Source: Lysinibacillus cavernae
GTDB lineage: Bacteria > Bacillota > Bacilli > Bacillales_A > Planococcaceae
Reading direction: 5' to 3'
NCBI RefSeq assembly: GCF_009724685.1
Contig: NZ_WMEF01000003.1
Span: 372,001-436,000 of the forward strand
DNA length: 64,000 bases
Shown here one piece after another: positions 8,937-18,611 of the stretch (positions are counted from its first letter, which is position 1; each line of letters starts with the position of its first letter). The notes below the pieces were generated by a model. The model made no database searches, was not told the origin of the DNA, and saw only the letters and a list, made by a program, of their open reading frames with translations. The position numbers were made by a program, and so were the translations under genes.

Positions 8937-9230
8937 ATGGCTAAACTTCAAAACATTGGTGAAAGTTAACTGAAATATGTAACAGGATTCATTATCTTCC
9001 TATTAGGTTGCCTCACATTTATTTTGTAGATAGATAGGTGACCACCCTAAAGTGAAATATAGTATCTTAATCGTATTAACAGCGTTTGTAGTCGCACCTT
9101 GGATTTTTATCGATTAATTCGCTCCTGTACTATATGTAGAGCAAATTATCAATTTGCTTATTTTTAGGTATCGTAATCCTCCTATTTATAAACTATTCAT
9201 TCTTTATCAGAAGGCTAGGAAAATATTAGC
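8937..9230 (+). pseudogene. possible decayed small membrane-protein gene
   Basis: A strong ribosome-binding site (TAGGAGG) precedes an ATG at 8937, but the frame hits a stop after ten codons (MAKLQNIGES). Downstream, the same frame reads the hydrophobic KYVTGFIIFLLGCLTFIL and then stops. A shifted frame from 9052 reads another hydrophobic segment, KYSILIVLTAFVVAPWIFID. Together these look like remains of a small membrane protein broken by stops and a frameshift. The stretch otherwise holds no gene. It could also be non-coding DNA with chance hydrophobic readings. Confidence 0.3.
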
Positions 9231-9289
9231 TGTCTCATTGTAATAGAAAATACAAATCGAACAAAGCACGAAGAAAGGATTTACAAAAT

Positions 9290-10015
9290 ATGACAACAGA
9301 ACTAGAAGTAAACTCTCTAAAATCATTTCAAACTGATTTAACACGGTTCTTTTTAGCCTATAAATTTGCTCTACAAGAAGTGGAGACGAAAATTAATATT
9401 TTACAAGAAGAATTTAAGCTTATTCATGAGTATAATCCAATAGAGCATATTTCCACACGTGTAAAATCGCCGAAAAGTATTTTAGCTAAGATGATGAAAA
9501 AAGAGCTTCTCCCATCAATGGAAGACGTTCGTGAAAACATTCGTGATATAGCAGGGGCCCGTATTACTTGCTCTTTTGTGGAAGATATTTATAAAGTAAG
9601 CGCCATGCTACAGGCACAGCATGACATTGAGGTTGTAGAGGTTAAAGATTATATTGCCCATCCTAAAGAAAACGGTTACCAAAGCTTACACCTCATTATA
9701 AAAATCCCTATTTTCATGTCAGATCATATGGAAAAGGTTTATACAGAGATTCAAATCCGTACAATAGCTATGGATTTCTGGGCAAGCTTGGAACATAAAA
9801 TTTATTATAAGTACAACAAAGCCGTACCCGAACATATTCGTGTTGAATTAAAAGAAGCCGCGCTACAAGCAGCTGAGTTAGATCGAAAAATGGAGCGTCT
9901 AAATAAAGAAATCAATATTTTAAAAGAAAATGAAACCGAGCCTTCATTGCTGGATAATACACCTATCTCGTTACTAGCTAAATACTTAACAGCATTACCT
10001 ATCAATGAAAAATAA
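9290..10015 (+). CDS. relP: small alarmone synthetase RelP (YwaC type)
   Basis: Single-domain (p)ppGpp synthetase of 241 residues, making alarmone from GTP or GDP and ATP, with no hydrolase domain. It resembles B. subtilis YwaC rather than YjbM, with FFLAYKFALQEVETKI, EYNPIEHISTRVKSPKSI, DIAGARITCSFVEDIY, DYIAHPKENGYQSLHLII and EIQIRTIAMDFWASLEHKIYYK. The last two carry the synthetase active-site residues. GAAAGGAT precedes the ATG. In Bacillus this paralogue is transcriptionally induced by cell-envelope stress; whether that holds here is not visible. The full RSH enzyme relA lies 32 kb away in this window. Confidence 0.93.
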   Translation: MTTELEVNSLKSFQTDLTRFFLAYKFALQEVETKINILQEEFKLIHEYNPIEHISTRVKSPKSILAKMMKKELLPSMEDVRENIRDIAGARITCSFVEDIYKVSAMLQAQHDIEVVEVKDYIAHPKENGYQSLHLIIKIPIFMSDHMEKVYTEIQIRTIAMDFWASLEHKIYYKYNKAVPEHIRVELKEAALQAAELDRKMERLNKEINILKENETEPSLLDNTPISLLAKYLTALPINEK

Positions 10016-10020
10016 TGTTA

Positions 10021-10104
10021 AAAAATCCACATAGCTTCCTGCGAAAAAAGCAAAGGACCTTAAGCGTCCATTGTGCCTTCTCACAGAAAGTGAAGTGGAT
10101 TTTT
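10021..10104. terminator. bidirectional terminator between relP and the MFS gene
   Basis: Long-range arms AAAAATCCAC and GTGGATTTTT frame the convergent gap, giving a U-tract on either strand. Confidence 0.55.
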
Positions 10105-10124
10105 GCTGTTTAAACCTTTTTAAC

Positions 10125-11570
10125 TTATTGTGCCTTCTCTTTGGCTTTCGTTGCTATAAAGAAGGAGAGAATAAGAGCACAAATTGATAAAACAAAGGTA
10201 GCTACATAGACATAGCTAACACCATTAGCAATGATTTCCTTTAAAAAGCTTACTTCTTTTATACTAAAGCCATCTTTTGCAAATTCACCGTTTAATTGAA
10301 TTTCACCTTTTCCTAATGAAGCCATTTTTTCACTCGTTGCAAGGTTAAAAATCATGCCAAATAGTGCAGCACCAACCGCTTGACTAAATGTATTAGTAAA
10401 AGAGTTCAGACCGATTGAAATACCAAGTTGCTTCGGATCTGCCACCCTTTGAATGGAAATCATCAACATAGGCATGATTAAGCCCATTCCTAGTCCGATT
10501 AATGATGAACCGAAATACGCGCTGAAATCGCTAGAATCTGAAGATAGTCTTGCAAGCAATAGTGTACCAGTAATCAGTAAAATCGTCCCCATTTGGATAA
10601 TTCTTTTATTCGTTAAACGCCCAATTAAGTAACCTGCCATAATGGAGTTCACTGTCCAGAAAATAGACATTGGTGTTAATAATAGGCCTGCTTGTGTGGC
10701 ATTTTTACCAAGAACACTTTGTGCAAATATCGGAATATAAACCGACACACCAATTACAATAGACATCGCACTTAATGTTAATGCATTAATGACCATTAGA
10801 CGACCATTTTTAAATAGTGTTAATGGAATAATTGGCTCTTCTGCTCGTAACTCAACCCAGATAAAAATACTTAAAAATACAACTGCAACACCATACATTA
10901 GTAGCGACTGACTCGATAACCAAGCCTGTGTTTTACTGTTTTCGATAATGACATATAACAATGCCACCATTCCAATCGTAAATAACCCAGCACCTAGGTA
11001 ATCAATTTTACGCTTCACTGCTTCTACCTGTTCTTTATAATGTTTAGCAATTAAATAAATAGAAGCTAAGCCAAATGGTACATTAATGAAAAAGATAAAG
11101 TGCCATGACACTTGGTCAACAATAAATCCTCCAAATAACGGTCCAATTACGCCAGACACGCCCCATACCATACTTAAATAGCTTTGTCCTTTAGCACGTG
11201 CTTTTTCGGTCTTAAACAGTTCACCAACCATCGTTAATGTAATTGGTAAAATCGAACCTGCGCCAATACCTTGGATCGCACGAAAGACAATTAATTGTTC
11301 CATCGATTGTGCTAAACCACATAACATAGAACCTAATAAAAAAATAATAATACCTGTAATAATCATCCGTTTGCGCCCAAATATATCGGCTAACTTCCCA
11401 AAAATAATCGCAGCAATGGCAGAAGCTAGTAAATAAGCAGAATAAATCCAGCTTATTAAGTCTACACCTAATAAATCAGCTGTAATACTTGGAATAGCAG
11501 TACTAACAATCGTTCCTTCAATTGCAGCAAGTGCTGTTACAAGTAAGAGTGCAATAAAAACTTTATTCAT
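10125..11570 (-). CDS. MFS drug/H+ antiporter, DHA2 (14-TM) family
   Basis: Major facilitator protein of 481 residues with about 14 predicted transmembrane segments, typical of the EmrB/QacA DHA2 family that exports drugs and other amphipathic compounds. Motif A-like GKLADIFGRKRMIITG follows helix 2. Motif C-like QGIGAGSILPITLTMVGELF and GVSGVIGPLFGGFIVDQVSWHFIFFINVP are typical of the group. A GIGVSVYIPIFAQSVLGKNATQAGLLLTP-like stretch is in the second half. The ATG at 11570 is chosen for its AAAAGGTGA site. It stands alone, with no adjacent regulator. The substrate cannot be deduced. An inverted repeat about 100 bp upstream may be an operator. Confidence 0.88.
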   Translation of the reverse strand: MNKVFIALLLVTALAAIEGTIVSTAIPSITADLLGVDLISWIYSAYLLASAIAAIIFGKLADIFGRKRMIITGIIIFLLGSMLCGLAQSMEQLIVFRAIQGIGAGSILPITLTMVGELFKTEKARAKGQSYLSMVWGVSGVIGPLFGGFIVDQVSWHFIFFINVPFGLASIYLIAKHYKEQVEAVKRKIDYLGAGLFTIGMVALLYVIIENSKTQAWLSSQSLLMYGVAVVFLSIFIWVELRAEEPIIPLTLFKNGRLMVINALTLSAMSIVIGVSVYIPIFAQSVLGKNATQAGLLLTPMSIFWTVNSIMAGYLIGRLTNKRIIQMGTILLITGTLLLARLSSDSSDFSAYFGSSLIGLGMGLIMPMLMISIQRVADPKQLGISIGLNSFTNTFSQAVGAALFGMIFNLATSEKMASLGKGEIQLNGEFAKDGFSIKEVSFLKEIIANGVSYVYVATFVLSICALILSFFIATKAKEKAQ

Positions 11571-11668
11571 CTTGTCACCTTTTCCTTTCCTGCATGACAT
11601 ACATTACCAAGTTTGAACTGAAAATAAAAAAGGAAAGGATTAATTTATGGAAATTAACAAACTATACT

Positions 11669-11691
11669 AATAGATTGACTTGCGATCTATT
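11669..11691. promoter_or_regulatory. inverted repeat upstream of the MFS exporter
   Basis: AATAGAT-N9-ATCTATT lies in the region expected for the -35/spacer of the minus-strand MFS gene, with TATAGT nearby as a possible -10. It has the geometry of a repressor operator. No regulator gene is adjacent. Confidence 0.4.
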
Positions 11692-11711
11692 GTATTTCTG
11701 TTCCCTTTCAA

Positions 11712-11750
11712 TAAAAAAAACAGCAAGTTCGCAAATTGGCACTTGCTGCT
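11712..11750 (-). terminator. terminator after the TPR gene
   Basis: CAGCAAGT...ACTTGCTG stem followed by eight Ts on the minus strand, 12 bases past the TPR gene stop. Confidence 0.85.
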
Positions 11751-11762
11751 GCTTTTCATCTA

Positions 11763-12422
11763 TCAGTTAAATCGTTGGGCTATCATATCGTAAATATAAC
11801 GCGCTTGATCATATTCAGGCTGTAATGTAAAGGCTTGTTTTAAATGATACATCGCATCTTCTGTTTGTTCTGTGGATACGGCATACAATACACCTAAATT
11901 ATAGTGGGCATCTGCATTATTCCAATCCTGCTCGATTAAGTGATCCAGTTCCTTTTTCCCTTCCTCAAACATTTCTAGCGCACAAAGCACGATTGCGTAG
12001 GCCAAACGAATCTGAGTATCCTCGGGAGCAAGTTCTACGGCACGCTGGAAATAGGGCAACGCTAACTTTGGATTTTCCATACGTTCAAAGCATTTCCCCA
12101 TCATATAATAGACATCGGCACCTTCAATTTGATGTTTTAGTGCTAGTTCATACAGCTTCACCGCTTCAGCATAGCGTTCCGCATTGTAATAAAGATTTGC
12201 TAAACCGTAATAAGCTGTAGCCGTTGTTTCATCCACAGTGATGGCCTTTTGGAAAAAACGCTCTGCACGTTCTGTATCCTCTAACACGGCTAATAAATTG
12301 CCAAAGTTTACATACCCAATGGCATTTTCAGGCTCTGCTTCTATTGCCTTTGTAAATAGTTGGGCAGCCTCTTCATAACGCTTTTCTTGAAACGCTTGAA
12401 TACCCTGTTCATTATAATTCAT
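11763..12422 (-). CDS. yrrB: tetratricopeptide-repeat protein (YrrB-like)
   Basis: A 219-residue protein made almost wholly of TPR motifs, about six helix pairs. It starts with NEQGIQAFQEKRYEEAAQLFTKAIEAEPENAIGYVNFGNLL and continues with regular 34-residue repeats such as AYYGLANLYYNAERYAEAVKLYELAL. TPR arrays are protein-interaction scaffolds. In Bacillus the yrrB gene sits between recD2 and mnmA and is thought to help tRNA thiolation or ribosome partners, which is only inference here. There is no signal sequence, so it should be cytoplasmic. It lies downstream of mnmA on the same strand, with a stem-loop between them. Confidence 0.9.
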   Translation of the reverse strand: MNYNEQGIQAFQEKRYEEAAQLFTKAIEAEPENAIGYVNFGNLLAVLEDTERAERFFQKAITVDETTATAYYGLANLYYNAERYAEAVKLYELALKHQIEGADVYYMMGKCFERMENPKLALPYFQRAVELAPEDTQIRLAYAIVLCALEMFEEGKKELDHLIEQDWNNADAHYNLGVLYAVSTEQTEDAMYHLKQAFTLQPEYDQARYIYDMIAQRFN

Positions 12423-12443
12423 TATTTTTCACCTCTATGTAGC

Positions 12444-12488
12444 GAAAGACTACTTTTGTGAAGCCAAGAGGCCGTAAAAAGCAGTCTT
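12444..12488 (-). terminator. stem-loop between mnmA and the TPR gene
   Basis: AGACTGCTTTT...AAAAGTAGTCTTTC on the minus strand lies directly after the mnmA stop. It may act as a partial terminator that separates the two genes. Confidence 0.5.
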
Positions 12489-12496
12489 AACGCAAG

Positions 12497-13642
<1,146 letters not shown>

Positions 13643-13697
13643 CTAATTCCAGTTGATGTTTCAAAAAGTTGTGAAACATAACAGTATTTTTCGCAAA

Positions 13698-14846
13698 TTA
13701 TTTTTTTGCTAGTTTTTGCACAATTTGAGCCGTTTTTTCCGCTGCGTCTCGTATATCTTTTTCCGTTAAATCCTGACCAAAGCTAAATCGAATGGAGTTT
13801 CGTAATTCTTCTGCGCCTTGTCCGAACATCGCTACTAACACATGTGATGGATCAATCGACCCAGCCGTACATGCTGAACCACTTGATACACAAATCCCTG
13901 CCATATCAAGATTTACTAAAAATGATTCTACTTCCATGCCCTCAAAGCTAATATTTAATACATGAGGCAATGAATGTTCCTCATCACCATTAACATGGAA
14001 CGCCAACGTTTCCTGTGAAAAAACATCTAGCATTATTTGCTTAAAGTGATTGTATAGTGAACGCTTTTCTTCACGCAACTCATTTGCAACTTGCACAGCA
14101 GTTGCAAAACCGATAATGGCAGGTATATTTTCAGTACCGGCACGACGTTTTTTCTCTTGTGCGCCACCTAGAGCGTAGCTAGCTAAAGGTGTTCCCGTCT
14201 TTTGGTAAAGGTACCCAATCCCTTTAGGACCATTAATTTTATGAGCAGAAACACTCAATAAATCAACTTGTAATTGGTTTACATCTATTTTCTCTAAGCC
14301 ATAAGCTTGAACCGCATCTGTATGGAAAGTGGCACTATGTTCACGTAATAATTTACCAATTTCAGCAATCGGCTGAATTGTACCAACTTCATTATTACCG
14401 AACATAATTGTCACTAAAATCGTATCTTTGCGCAGGGCTTTTTGAACATCCTCAGGTGCTACACGTCCCTTGTCATCAACTGGTAAATAGGTCACCTCAA
14501 AGCCATCACGTTCAAGTTTTTCACAAGTATGTAACACCGCATGATGTTCGACTTGAGTTGTAATGATGTGTTTTCCTTCTTTAGCACGGGCATAGACAGT
14601 TCCTAAAATGGCCGTATTATCGGCTTCTGTACCACCACTTGTGAAAATGATTTCCCCTGCTTTAGCACCGATAGATTTAGCTAATATATCACGAGCGTCG
14701 TCTAAATATTTACGTGCGTCTCGACCTGCTCCATGAATACTTGAAGCGTTGCCAAACACCTGATGCATAGCAGTCGTCATCGCTTCTATTACTTGGCCAT
14801 TCATTGGTGATGTGGCCGCATGATCGAGATAGATATATGAATTCAT
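13698..14846 (-). CDS. iscS: cysteine desulfurase (IscS/NifS family, YrvO-like)
   Basis: PLP-dependent cysteine desulfurase of 382 residues that converts cysteine to alanine and a protein-bound persulfide. Segments include YLDHAATSPMNGQVIEAM at the start, TEADNTAILG, the PLP lysine in SVSAHKINGPKG near residue 206, and the mobile catalytic cysteine in CVSSGSACTAGS near residue 328. It lies between cymR and mnmA, as YrvO does in Bacillus, where it feeds MnmA specifically. A stem-loop separates it from cymR, so it may be partly cotranscribed with cymR. Confidence 0.95.
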   Translation of the reverse strand: MNSYIYLDHAATSPMNGQVIEAMTTAMHQVFGNASSIHGAGRDARKYLDDARDILAKSIGAKAGEIIFTSGGTEADNTAILGTVYARAKEGKHIITTQVEHHAVLHTCEKLERDGFEVTYLPVDDKGRVAPEDVQKALRKDTILVTIMFGNNEVGTIQPIAEIGKLLREHSATFHTDAVQAYGLEKIDVNQLQVDLLSVSAHKINGPKGIGYLYQKTGTPLASYALGGAQEKKRRAGTENIPAIIGFATAVQVANELREEKRSLYNHFKQIMLDVFSQETLAFHVNGDEEHSLPHVLNISFEGMEVESFLVNLDMAGICVSSGSACTAGSIDPSHVLVAMFGQGAEELRNSIRFSFGQDLTEKDIRDAAEKTAQIVQKLAKK

Positions 14847-14871
14847 GTTGAAAACTCCTTTTTGATAAAAA

Positions 14872-14935
14872 GCGCAAAACCCACATCACTCATCTTATTT
14901 CACAACTTTTCAAAAGAATGATGCTGATGTGGGAG
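14872..14935 (-). terminator. stem-loop between cymR and the desulfurase gene
   Basis: CCCACATCA...TGATGTGGG arms followed by TTTTGCGC and TTTTT on the minus strand, after the cymR stop. It is a terminator or attenuator between the two genes. Confidence 0.65.
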
Positions 14936-14956
14936 CAGTGCTTTAGCGTGAACATT

Positions 14957-15376
14957 TTAAATATAGAACATATAGCCTTCCGCTACATTTTCTTCTGTAT
15001 ATTGTGCTAAATCTTCAATTGTCGTTGTATCTAACACATTTTTTACAGCATCGCGAATGCGTAACCATAACTCACGTTGTGGTGCTTCCTCATTTTCAAT
15101 ACCCTCAACTGGTTGAATTGGTCCCTCTAGGACACTAATAACATGAGCTGCAGAAATTTCGCTAGGTGGATTCGCTAACATATAACCACCATAAGCACCA
15201 CGTACACTTTTTACTAAGCCTGAATTACGAAGCGGAGAAACTAATTGCTCTAAATAGGCTTCAGAAAGCTCCTTTTCAGCAGCGATCTTACGCAAAGGAA
15301 TAGGTCCTTCGCCATAATGCTTTGCTAATTCAATCATAATTGTAAGCCCGTAACGGCCTTTTGTTGAAATTTTCAT
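14957..15376 (-). CDS. cymR: Rrf2-family transcriptional regulator CymR
   Basis: Rrf2-family winged-helix regulator of 139 residues. It begins MKISTKGRYGLTIMIELAKHYG with a helix-turn-helix in LRKIAAEKELSEAYLEQLVSPLRNSGLVKSVRGAYGGY. It contains no cysteine at all, so it cannot bind an Fe-S cluster like IscR. This fits CymR, which represses cysteine and sulfur genes together with CysK in Bacillus. The start is fixed by GAGGGTGAT before the ATG at 15376. Its place next to the desulfurase gene and divergent to rarA is the Bacillus arrangement. Confidence 0.93.
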   Translation of the reverse strand: MKISTKGRYGLTIMIELAKHYGEGPIPLRKIAAEKELSEAYLEQLVSPLRNSGLVKSVRGAYGGYMLANPPSEISAAHVISVLEGPIQPVEGIENEEAPQRELWLRIRDAVKNVLDTTTIEDLAQYTEENVAEGYMFYI

Positions 15377-15415
15377 TTTATCACCCTCAATTAGTCTAGT
15401 CAAAATACTACCAAC

Positions 15416-15475
15416 AGTATATCATAATCTCCTCTTGATGAACTCGGAAATACACCTAGAAGGATATGATATACT
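15416..15475. promoter_or_regulatory. divergent cymR/rarA promoter region with 11-bp inverted repeat
   Basis: AGTATATCATA (15416-15426) and TATGATATACT (15465-15475) are exact inverse copies, 38 bp apart. Each contains a -10-like TATGAT/TATACT pointing toward its own gene, cymR leftward and rarA rightward. Neither has a good -35 hexamer. Confidence 0.45.
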
Positions 15476-15579
15476 AATAAATGCGATTCAAAGTCGTTCA
15501 GACATCTACATCAGCGCTATATTTTAGCGCCAGAACTTGGACGAATCAAATATGATAACGAATGAAAGGGGGAATTATT

Positions 15580-16869
15580 TTGCACAATGAACCACTTGCT
15601 TTTCGAATGCGCCCTTTAACTCTTGATGAAATTGTTGGTCATCAGGATTTCATCGGTCCGAACACGGCCCTTTATAAAATGATTCAAAATGGGCATGTGC
15701 CGTCCATGTTGCTATATGGAGAACCCGGAATCGGCAAAACATCTATTGCCAATGCAATTGCAGGAAGCTCCAACCTCCCTTTCTTTGCACTCAATGCGAC
15801 ACGAGCCGGTAAAAAGGATGTTGAAGATATTGTACAAGAAGCCCGAATATCAGGAAAAGTATTACTTTTTTTGGATGAGATTCATCGTTTCAATAAATTA
15901 CAGCAGGATGCTTTGTTACCACATGTTGAAAATGGCTCTATTGTATTAATTGGTGCAACAACAGAAAACCCTTACCATGACGTCAATCCTGCTATTCGTT
16001 CACGCTGTGGCGAAATTTATCAACTAAAAAGACTAACTAAAGAAAATTTAATCGAGCTTATTGAAAAAGCACTAGCTGATGAAAAACGTGGACTAGGTAA
16101 ATATCATTTTGCATTAACAAAATCTCAAGTTGAACAAATCGCAGGAGCAGCGAACGGTGATGCGCGAAAGGCATTGACTTTGCTAGAGTCCATCTATTAT
16201 GCAAGTGATGAGGTTGATGGGCAAACGATTGCAGAGGATCATATCATCGAGCATCTCATTAGCCGAATCGGTGTTTATGGGGATAAGAAAGGCTCCCATT
16301 TTTATAATTTACTTTCTGCCTTGCAAAAATCTGTACGTGGCAGTGATACCAATGCTGCATTGTATTACTTAGCGCATTTATTGGAAACAGGCGACTTAGT
16401 AGCTGTCAGCAGACGACTACTTGTTATGGCCTATGAAGATATCGGCCTTGCCAATCCCGATGTAGGCCCACATATGTTGGCCGCAGTACAAGCAGCAGAA
16501 CGTCTAGGATTACCAGAAGCACGTATTCCACTCGCAAGTGCCGTCATTGAGATGTGTCTAACCTCCAAATCCAATTCTGCCATTGCTGCAATTGACGCCG
16601 CCATCGCGGCTATTCATGAAGGGAAAACAGGCGATATTCCAAATCATTTAAAAGATGCTCATTACGAGGGCGCGAAAGAGCTAGGACATGTCGGCTATCA
16701 ATATCCACATAATACGCCAATTGGTACTTTTGGTGGTTGGGTAGATCAGCAATATTTGCCAAGCGAACTTGTCGGAACAGAATTTTATAAACCTGTTATT
16801 GCTGGTGATGAAAAGCGAATGGCTGGAATCTACGAAAAGCTTAAATCTTTTCATCAACATAAAAAGTAA
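15580..16869 (+). CDS. rarA: replication-associated recombination protein A (MgsA/RarA)
   Basis: AAA+ ATPase of the clamp-loader-like RarA/MgsA/WRNIP1 family, which acts at stalled replication forks. It has 429 residues. An N-terminal PLAFRMRPLTLDEIVGHQDFIG precedes Walker A GEPGIGKTS near residue 48, Walker B LLFLDEIHRFN, sensor 1 GATTENPYHDVNPAIRSRC and sensor 2 GDARKALTLLE. The C-terminal tetramerisation domain contains HFYNLLSALQKSVRGSDTNAALYYLA. TTG at 15580, seven bases after AAAGGGGG, is the likely start; an ATG overlapping that site is less plausible. Confidence 0.95.
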   Translation: MHNEPLAFRMRPLTLDEIVGHQDFIGPNTALYKMIQNGHVPSMLLYGEPGIGKTSIANAIAGSSNLPFFALNATRAGKKDVEDIVQEARISGKVLLFLDEIHRFNKLQQDALLPHVENGSIVLIGATTENPYHDVNPAIRSRCGEIYQLKRLTKENLIELIEKALADEKRGLGKYHFALTKSQVEQIAGAANGDARKALTLLESIYYASDEVDGQTIAEDHIIEHLISRIGVYGDKKGSHFYNLLSALQKSVRGSDTNAALYYLAHLLETGDLVAVSRRLLVMAYEDIGLANPDVGPHMLAAVQAAERLGLPEARIPLASAVIEMCLTSKSNSAIAAIDAAIAAIHEGKTGDIPNHLKDAHYEGAKELGHVGYQYPHNTPIGTFGGWVDQQYLPSELVGTEFYKPVIAGDEKRMAGIYEKLKSFHQHKK

Positions 16870-16873
16870 TAAC

Positions 16874-16920
16874 CAAAAGTAAAGTCACTCTTCAAGTATT
16901 AAAAGTGACTTTACTTTTTA
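16874..16920. terminator. bidirectional terminator after rarA
   Basis: AAAAGTAAAGTCACT...AGTGACTTTACTTTT stem of about 15 bp with A- and T-rich flanks. It serves rarA and the convergent unknown gene. Confidence 0.85.
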
Positions 16921-16951
16921 TCCAAAAAGACAGGATTGACTACTCTGGCAA

Positions 16952-17665
16952 TCATCCTGTAAAGCTAGGATTGTTTGAAATGTATCGCTCTTTGTAAAAA
17001 TGATTGAATGATTCTGATAGGTTTCGAAGTAATGGCAAAATGGATTTCTTCTCACTTTCCCCGCATTCCTTACTATGCAAAAATACAATTAAATTATAGG
17101 ATTGATACAACAAACTCGCGAAATCTTGACTGTTTTCTCGCACTTCAAAGCGAATAGCCTTGACAGCAACTGCTTGCGCAATTTTTTGTTCCCTTGTTTC
17201 AGATGTTCGTTCACTTAATTCATCATCCGTCACTCTATACAACAGCTTTAATGCACCGTATACCTCTTGATTATCACTAAACCGATCTTTCAACCACTGT
17301 AAGACGAATTGTAAAAGAATAACTGCATAAATAAGGGAAAGACATTCATCACCACGTGATTTTTTTGCTAAGCGTTGAAAATATTCTGCTTGTGTAACTA
17401 ATTCAAAAAGAATTAAACGAATTGGATACAGCATCGCATGGTCGCTATTGATGTATAATTGTTCCCGATCTCTATACATGGCCAACCAAATATCTTTGAC
17501 CAATGAGATAGATTTCCTTGTAGAGAGAGCTAATTGACATTGAATCAGCTTATGCTCAATCGTTGGCTGGATAAGTCGTTGAAATAATAGCTCATCTTCC
17601 TCACTAACTAGTAAAAGTGGTTTTTCCAAATTTACTAAATCTATCTCAATACCATTTATAATCAT
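16952..17665 (-). CDS. unknown 237-residue helical protein
   Basis: I do not recognise this protein. It begins MIINGIEIDLVNLEKPLLLVSEEDE, is largely alpha-helical and acidic, has a moderately hydrophobic stretch (CLSLIYAVILLQFVLQWL) that is probably a buried helix, and ends NHFYKERYISNNPSFTG. No signal peptide or catalytic motif is visible. A strong GGAAGGGGG ribosome site precedes the ATG. It is the first of three unknown minus-strand genes placed between rarA and tcdA, which are close neighbours in Bacillus, so this is probably an accessory insertion. Confidence 0.75.
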   Translation of the reverse strand: MIINGIEIDLVNLEKPLLLVSEEDELLFQRLIQPTIEHKLIQCQLALSTRKSISLVKDIWLAMYRDREQLYINSDHAMLYPIRLILFELVTQAEYFQRLAKKSRGDECLSLIYAVILLQFVLQWLKDRFSDNQEVYGALKLLYRVTDDELSERTSETREQKIAQAVAVKAIRFEVRENSQDFASLLYQSYNLIVFLHSKECGESEKKSILPLLRNLSESFNHFYKERYISNNPSFTG

Positions 17666-17949
17666 TGCCTAGCCCCCTTCCAATAAGTTCTTACAACGTT
17701 GAAGACAGTGAGCACATGTATGACCAATTTTTTTAAAACTATAATTCGACAAAAAATCATAAATACCTTTTTAAGAAAATATGTCTTTTTACTTTCCGTG
17801 GAACAAAAAAGAACCCACGAAACTAAATAATCAATTAAATCTGTCTTTTCAAACAACAAACATTGCAGAAAAAACAAGAATTAATTTCAGAAGTTACGTA
17901 GATTCTTGTCGCATATGCTATTTTCAGACAATAGACAGTTTTTTATTGT

Positions 17950-18468
17950 CTATACAAGCAGTTCTTGATCAACAAATAATTTAAATTGCTGAAGACACTG
18001 CTTCACATCACCTTTTTGTGCAAGCACTTCATTGCGTATTGTTGTCACTTTTTCTTCATCTGCTAGAACTTCAGTTAATAGAGCAAGGATTTCTGTTAAT
18101 AATAGTTCATTCTCTTCCTGTTCAATACTAGGTAAGGAATAAGCTGCTATTTTTAATAATTGCTCCACTTCTTCAGGTGTTTTTTGCAAGGCATTCGAAG
18201 AAAAGTACGTCGATGCAGCTAAAAAATAACATAGTTTTGCACAACAGTCGATAAACAAATGCCAATACGTATTTGCACTTGGTAATTCCCCTGACCGATT
18301 TTCAATATACTCCTTATAATAAGCTGTTACTTGTATATATAGAGGGTTTAATTCTTTCATCGCTTTCGGGTAATTGTTAGAGGTATCCAAATAGTCAAAT
18401 ACAACGGCATTCATTTTCTCTTGAAGTTTGACAATATCTAAATGATCACGAATTACTTGAATTTCCAT
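17950..18468 (-). CDS. unknown 172-residue helical protein
   Basis: Unrecognised protein, mostly helical: MEIQVIRDHLDIVKLQEKMN at the start, a cysteine-containing centre (HLFIDCCAKLCYFLAAS), an acidic helix LLKIAAYSLPSIEQEENELLLTEILALLTEVLADEE, and a C-terminal CLQQFKLFVDQELLV. The ATG at 18468 follows GGGAGAG; an upstream in-frame start would add 25 residues without a ribosome site. It shares size class, strand and helical make-up with its two unknown neighbours. The 284-bp gap to the next gene on the left shows only a small stem-loop at 17929-17955. Confidence 0.7.
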   Translation of the reverse strand: MEIQVIRDHLDIVKLQEKMNAVVFDYLDTSNNYPKAMKELNPLYIQVTAYYKEYIENRSGELPSANTYWHLFIDCCAKLCYFLAASTYFSSNALQKTPEEVEQLLKIAAYSLPSIEQEENELLLTEILALLTEVLADEEKVTTIRNEVLAQKGDVKQCLQQFKLFVDQELLV

Positions 18469-18611
18469 TTTCCCACTCTCCCATATGTTGTCTATTGGAT
18501 TATTCAAATTATAGCAATAAACTATATGAAGTAGTGTGGACATGAAAAAAATAAGACAATTTCGTGAATTAATAGCATTTTATGTACATAATACGAACTA
18601 TTTTGGTAAAA

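Noticed and set aside
17662..17877. Minus-strand open frame of 71 codons between two unknown genes
   Set aside because: It is Cys/Phe-rich with a run of unlikely residues, overlaps the ribosome site and start of the 237-residue gene, and has no own ribosome site.
17781..17984. Plus-strand open frame of 67 codons (begins MSFYFPWNKKEPTKL)
   Set aside because: The start looks protein-like but has no Shine-Dalgarno sequence, and the frame runs antisense into the end of the 172-residue gene.
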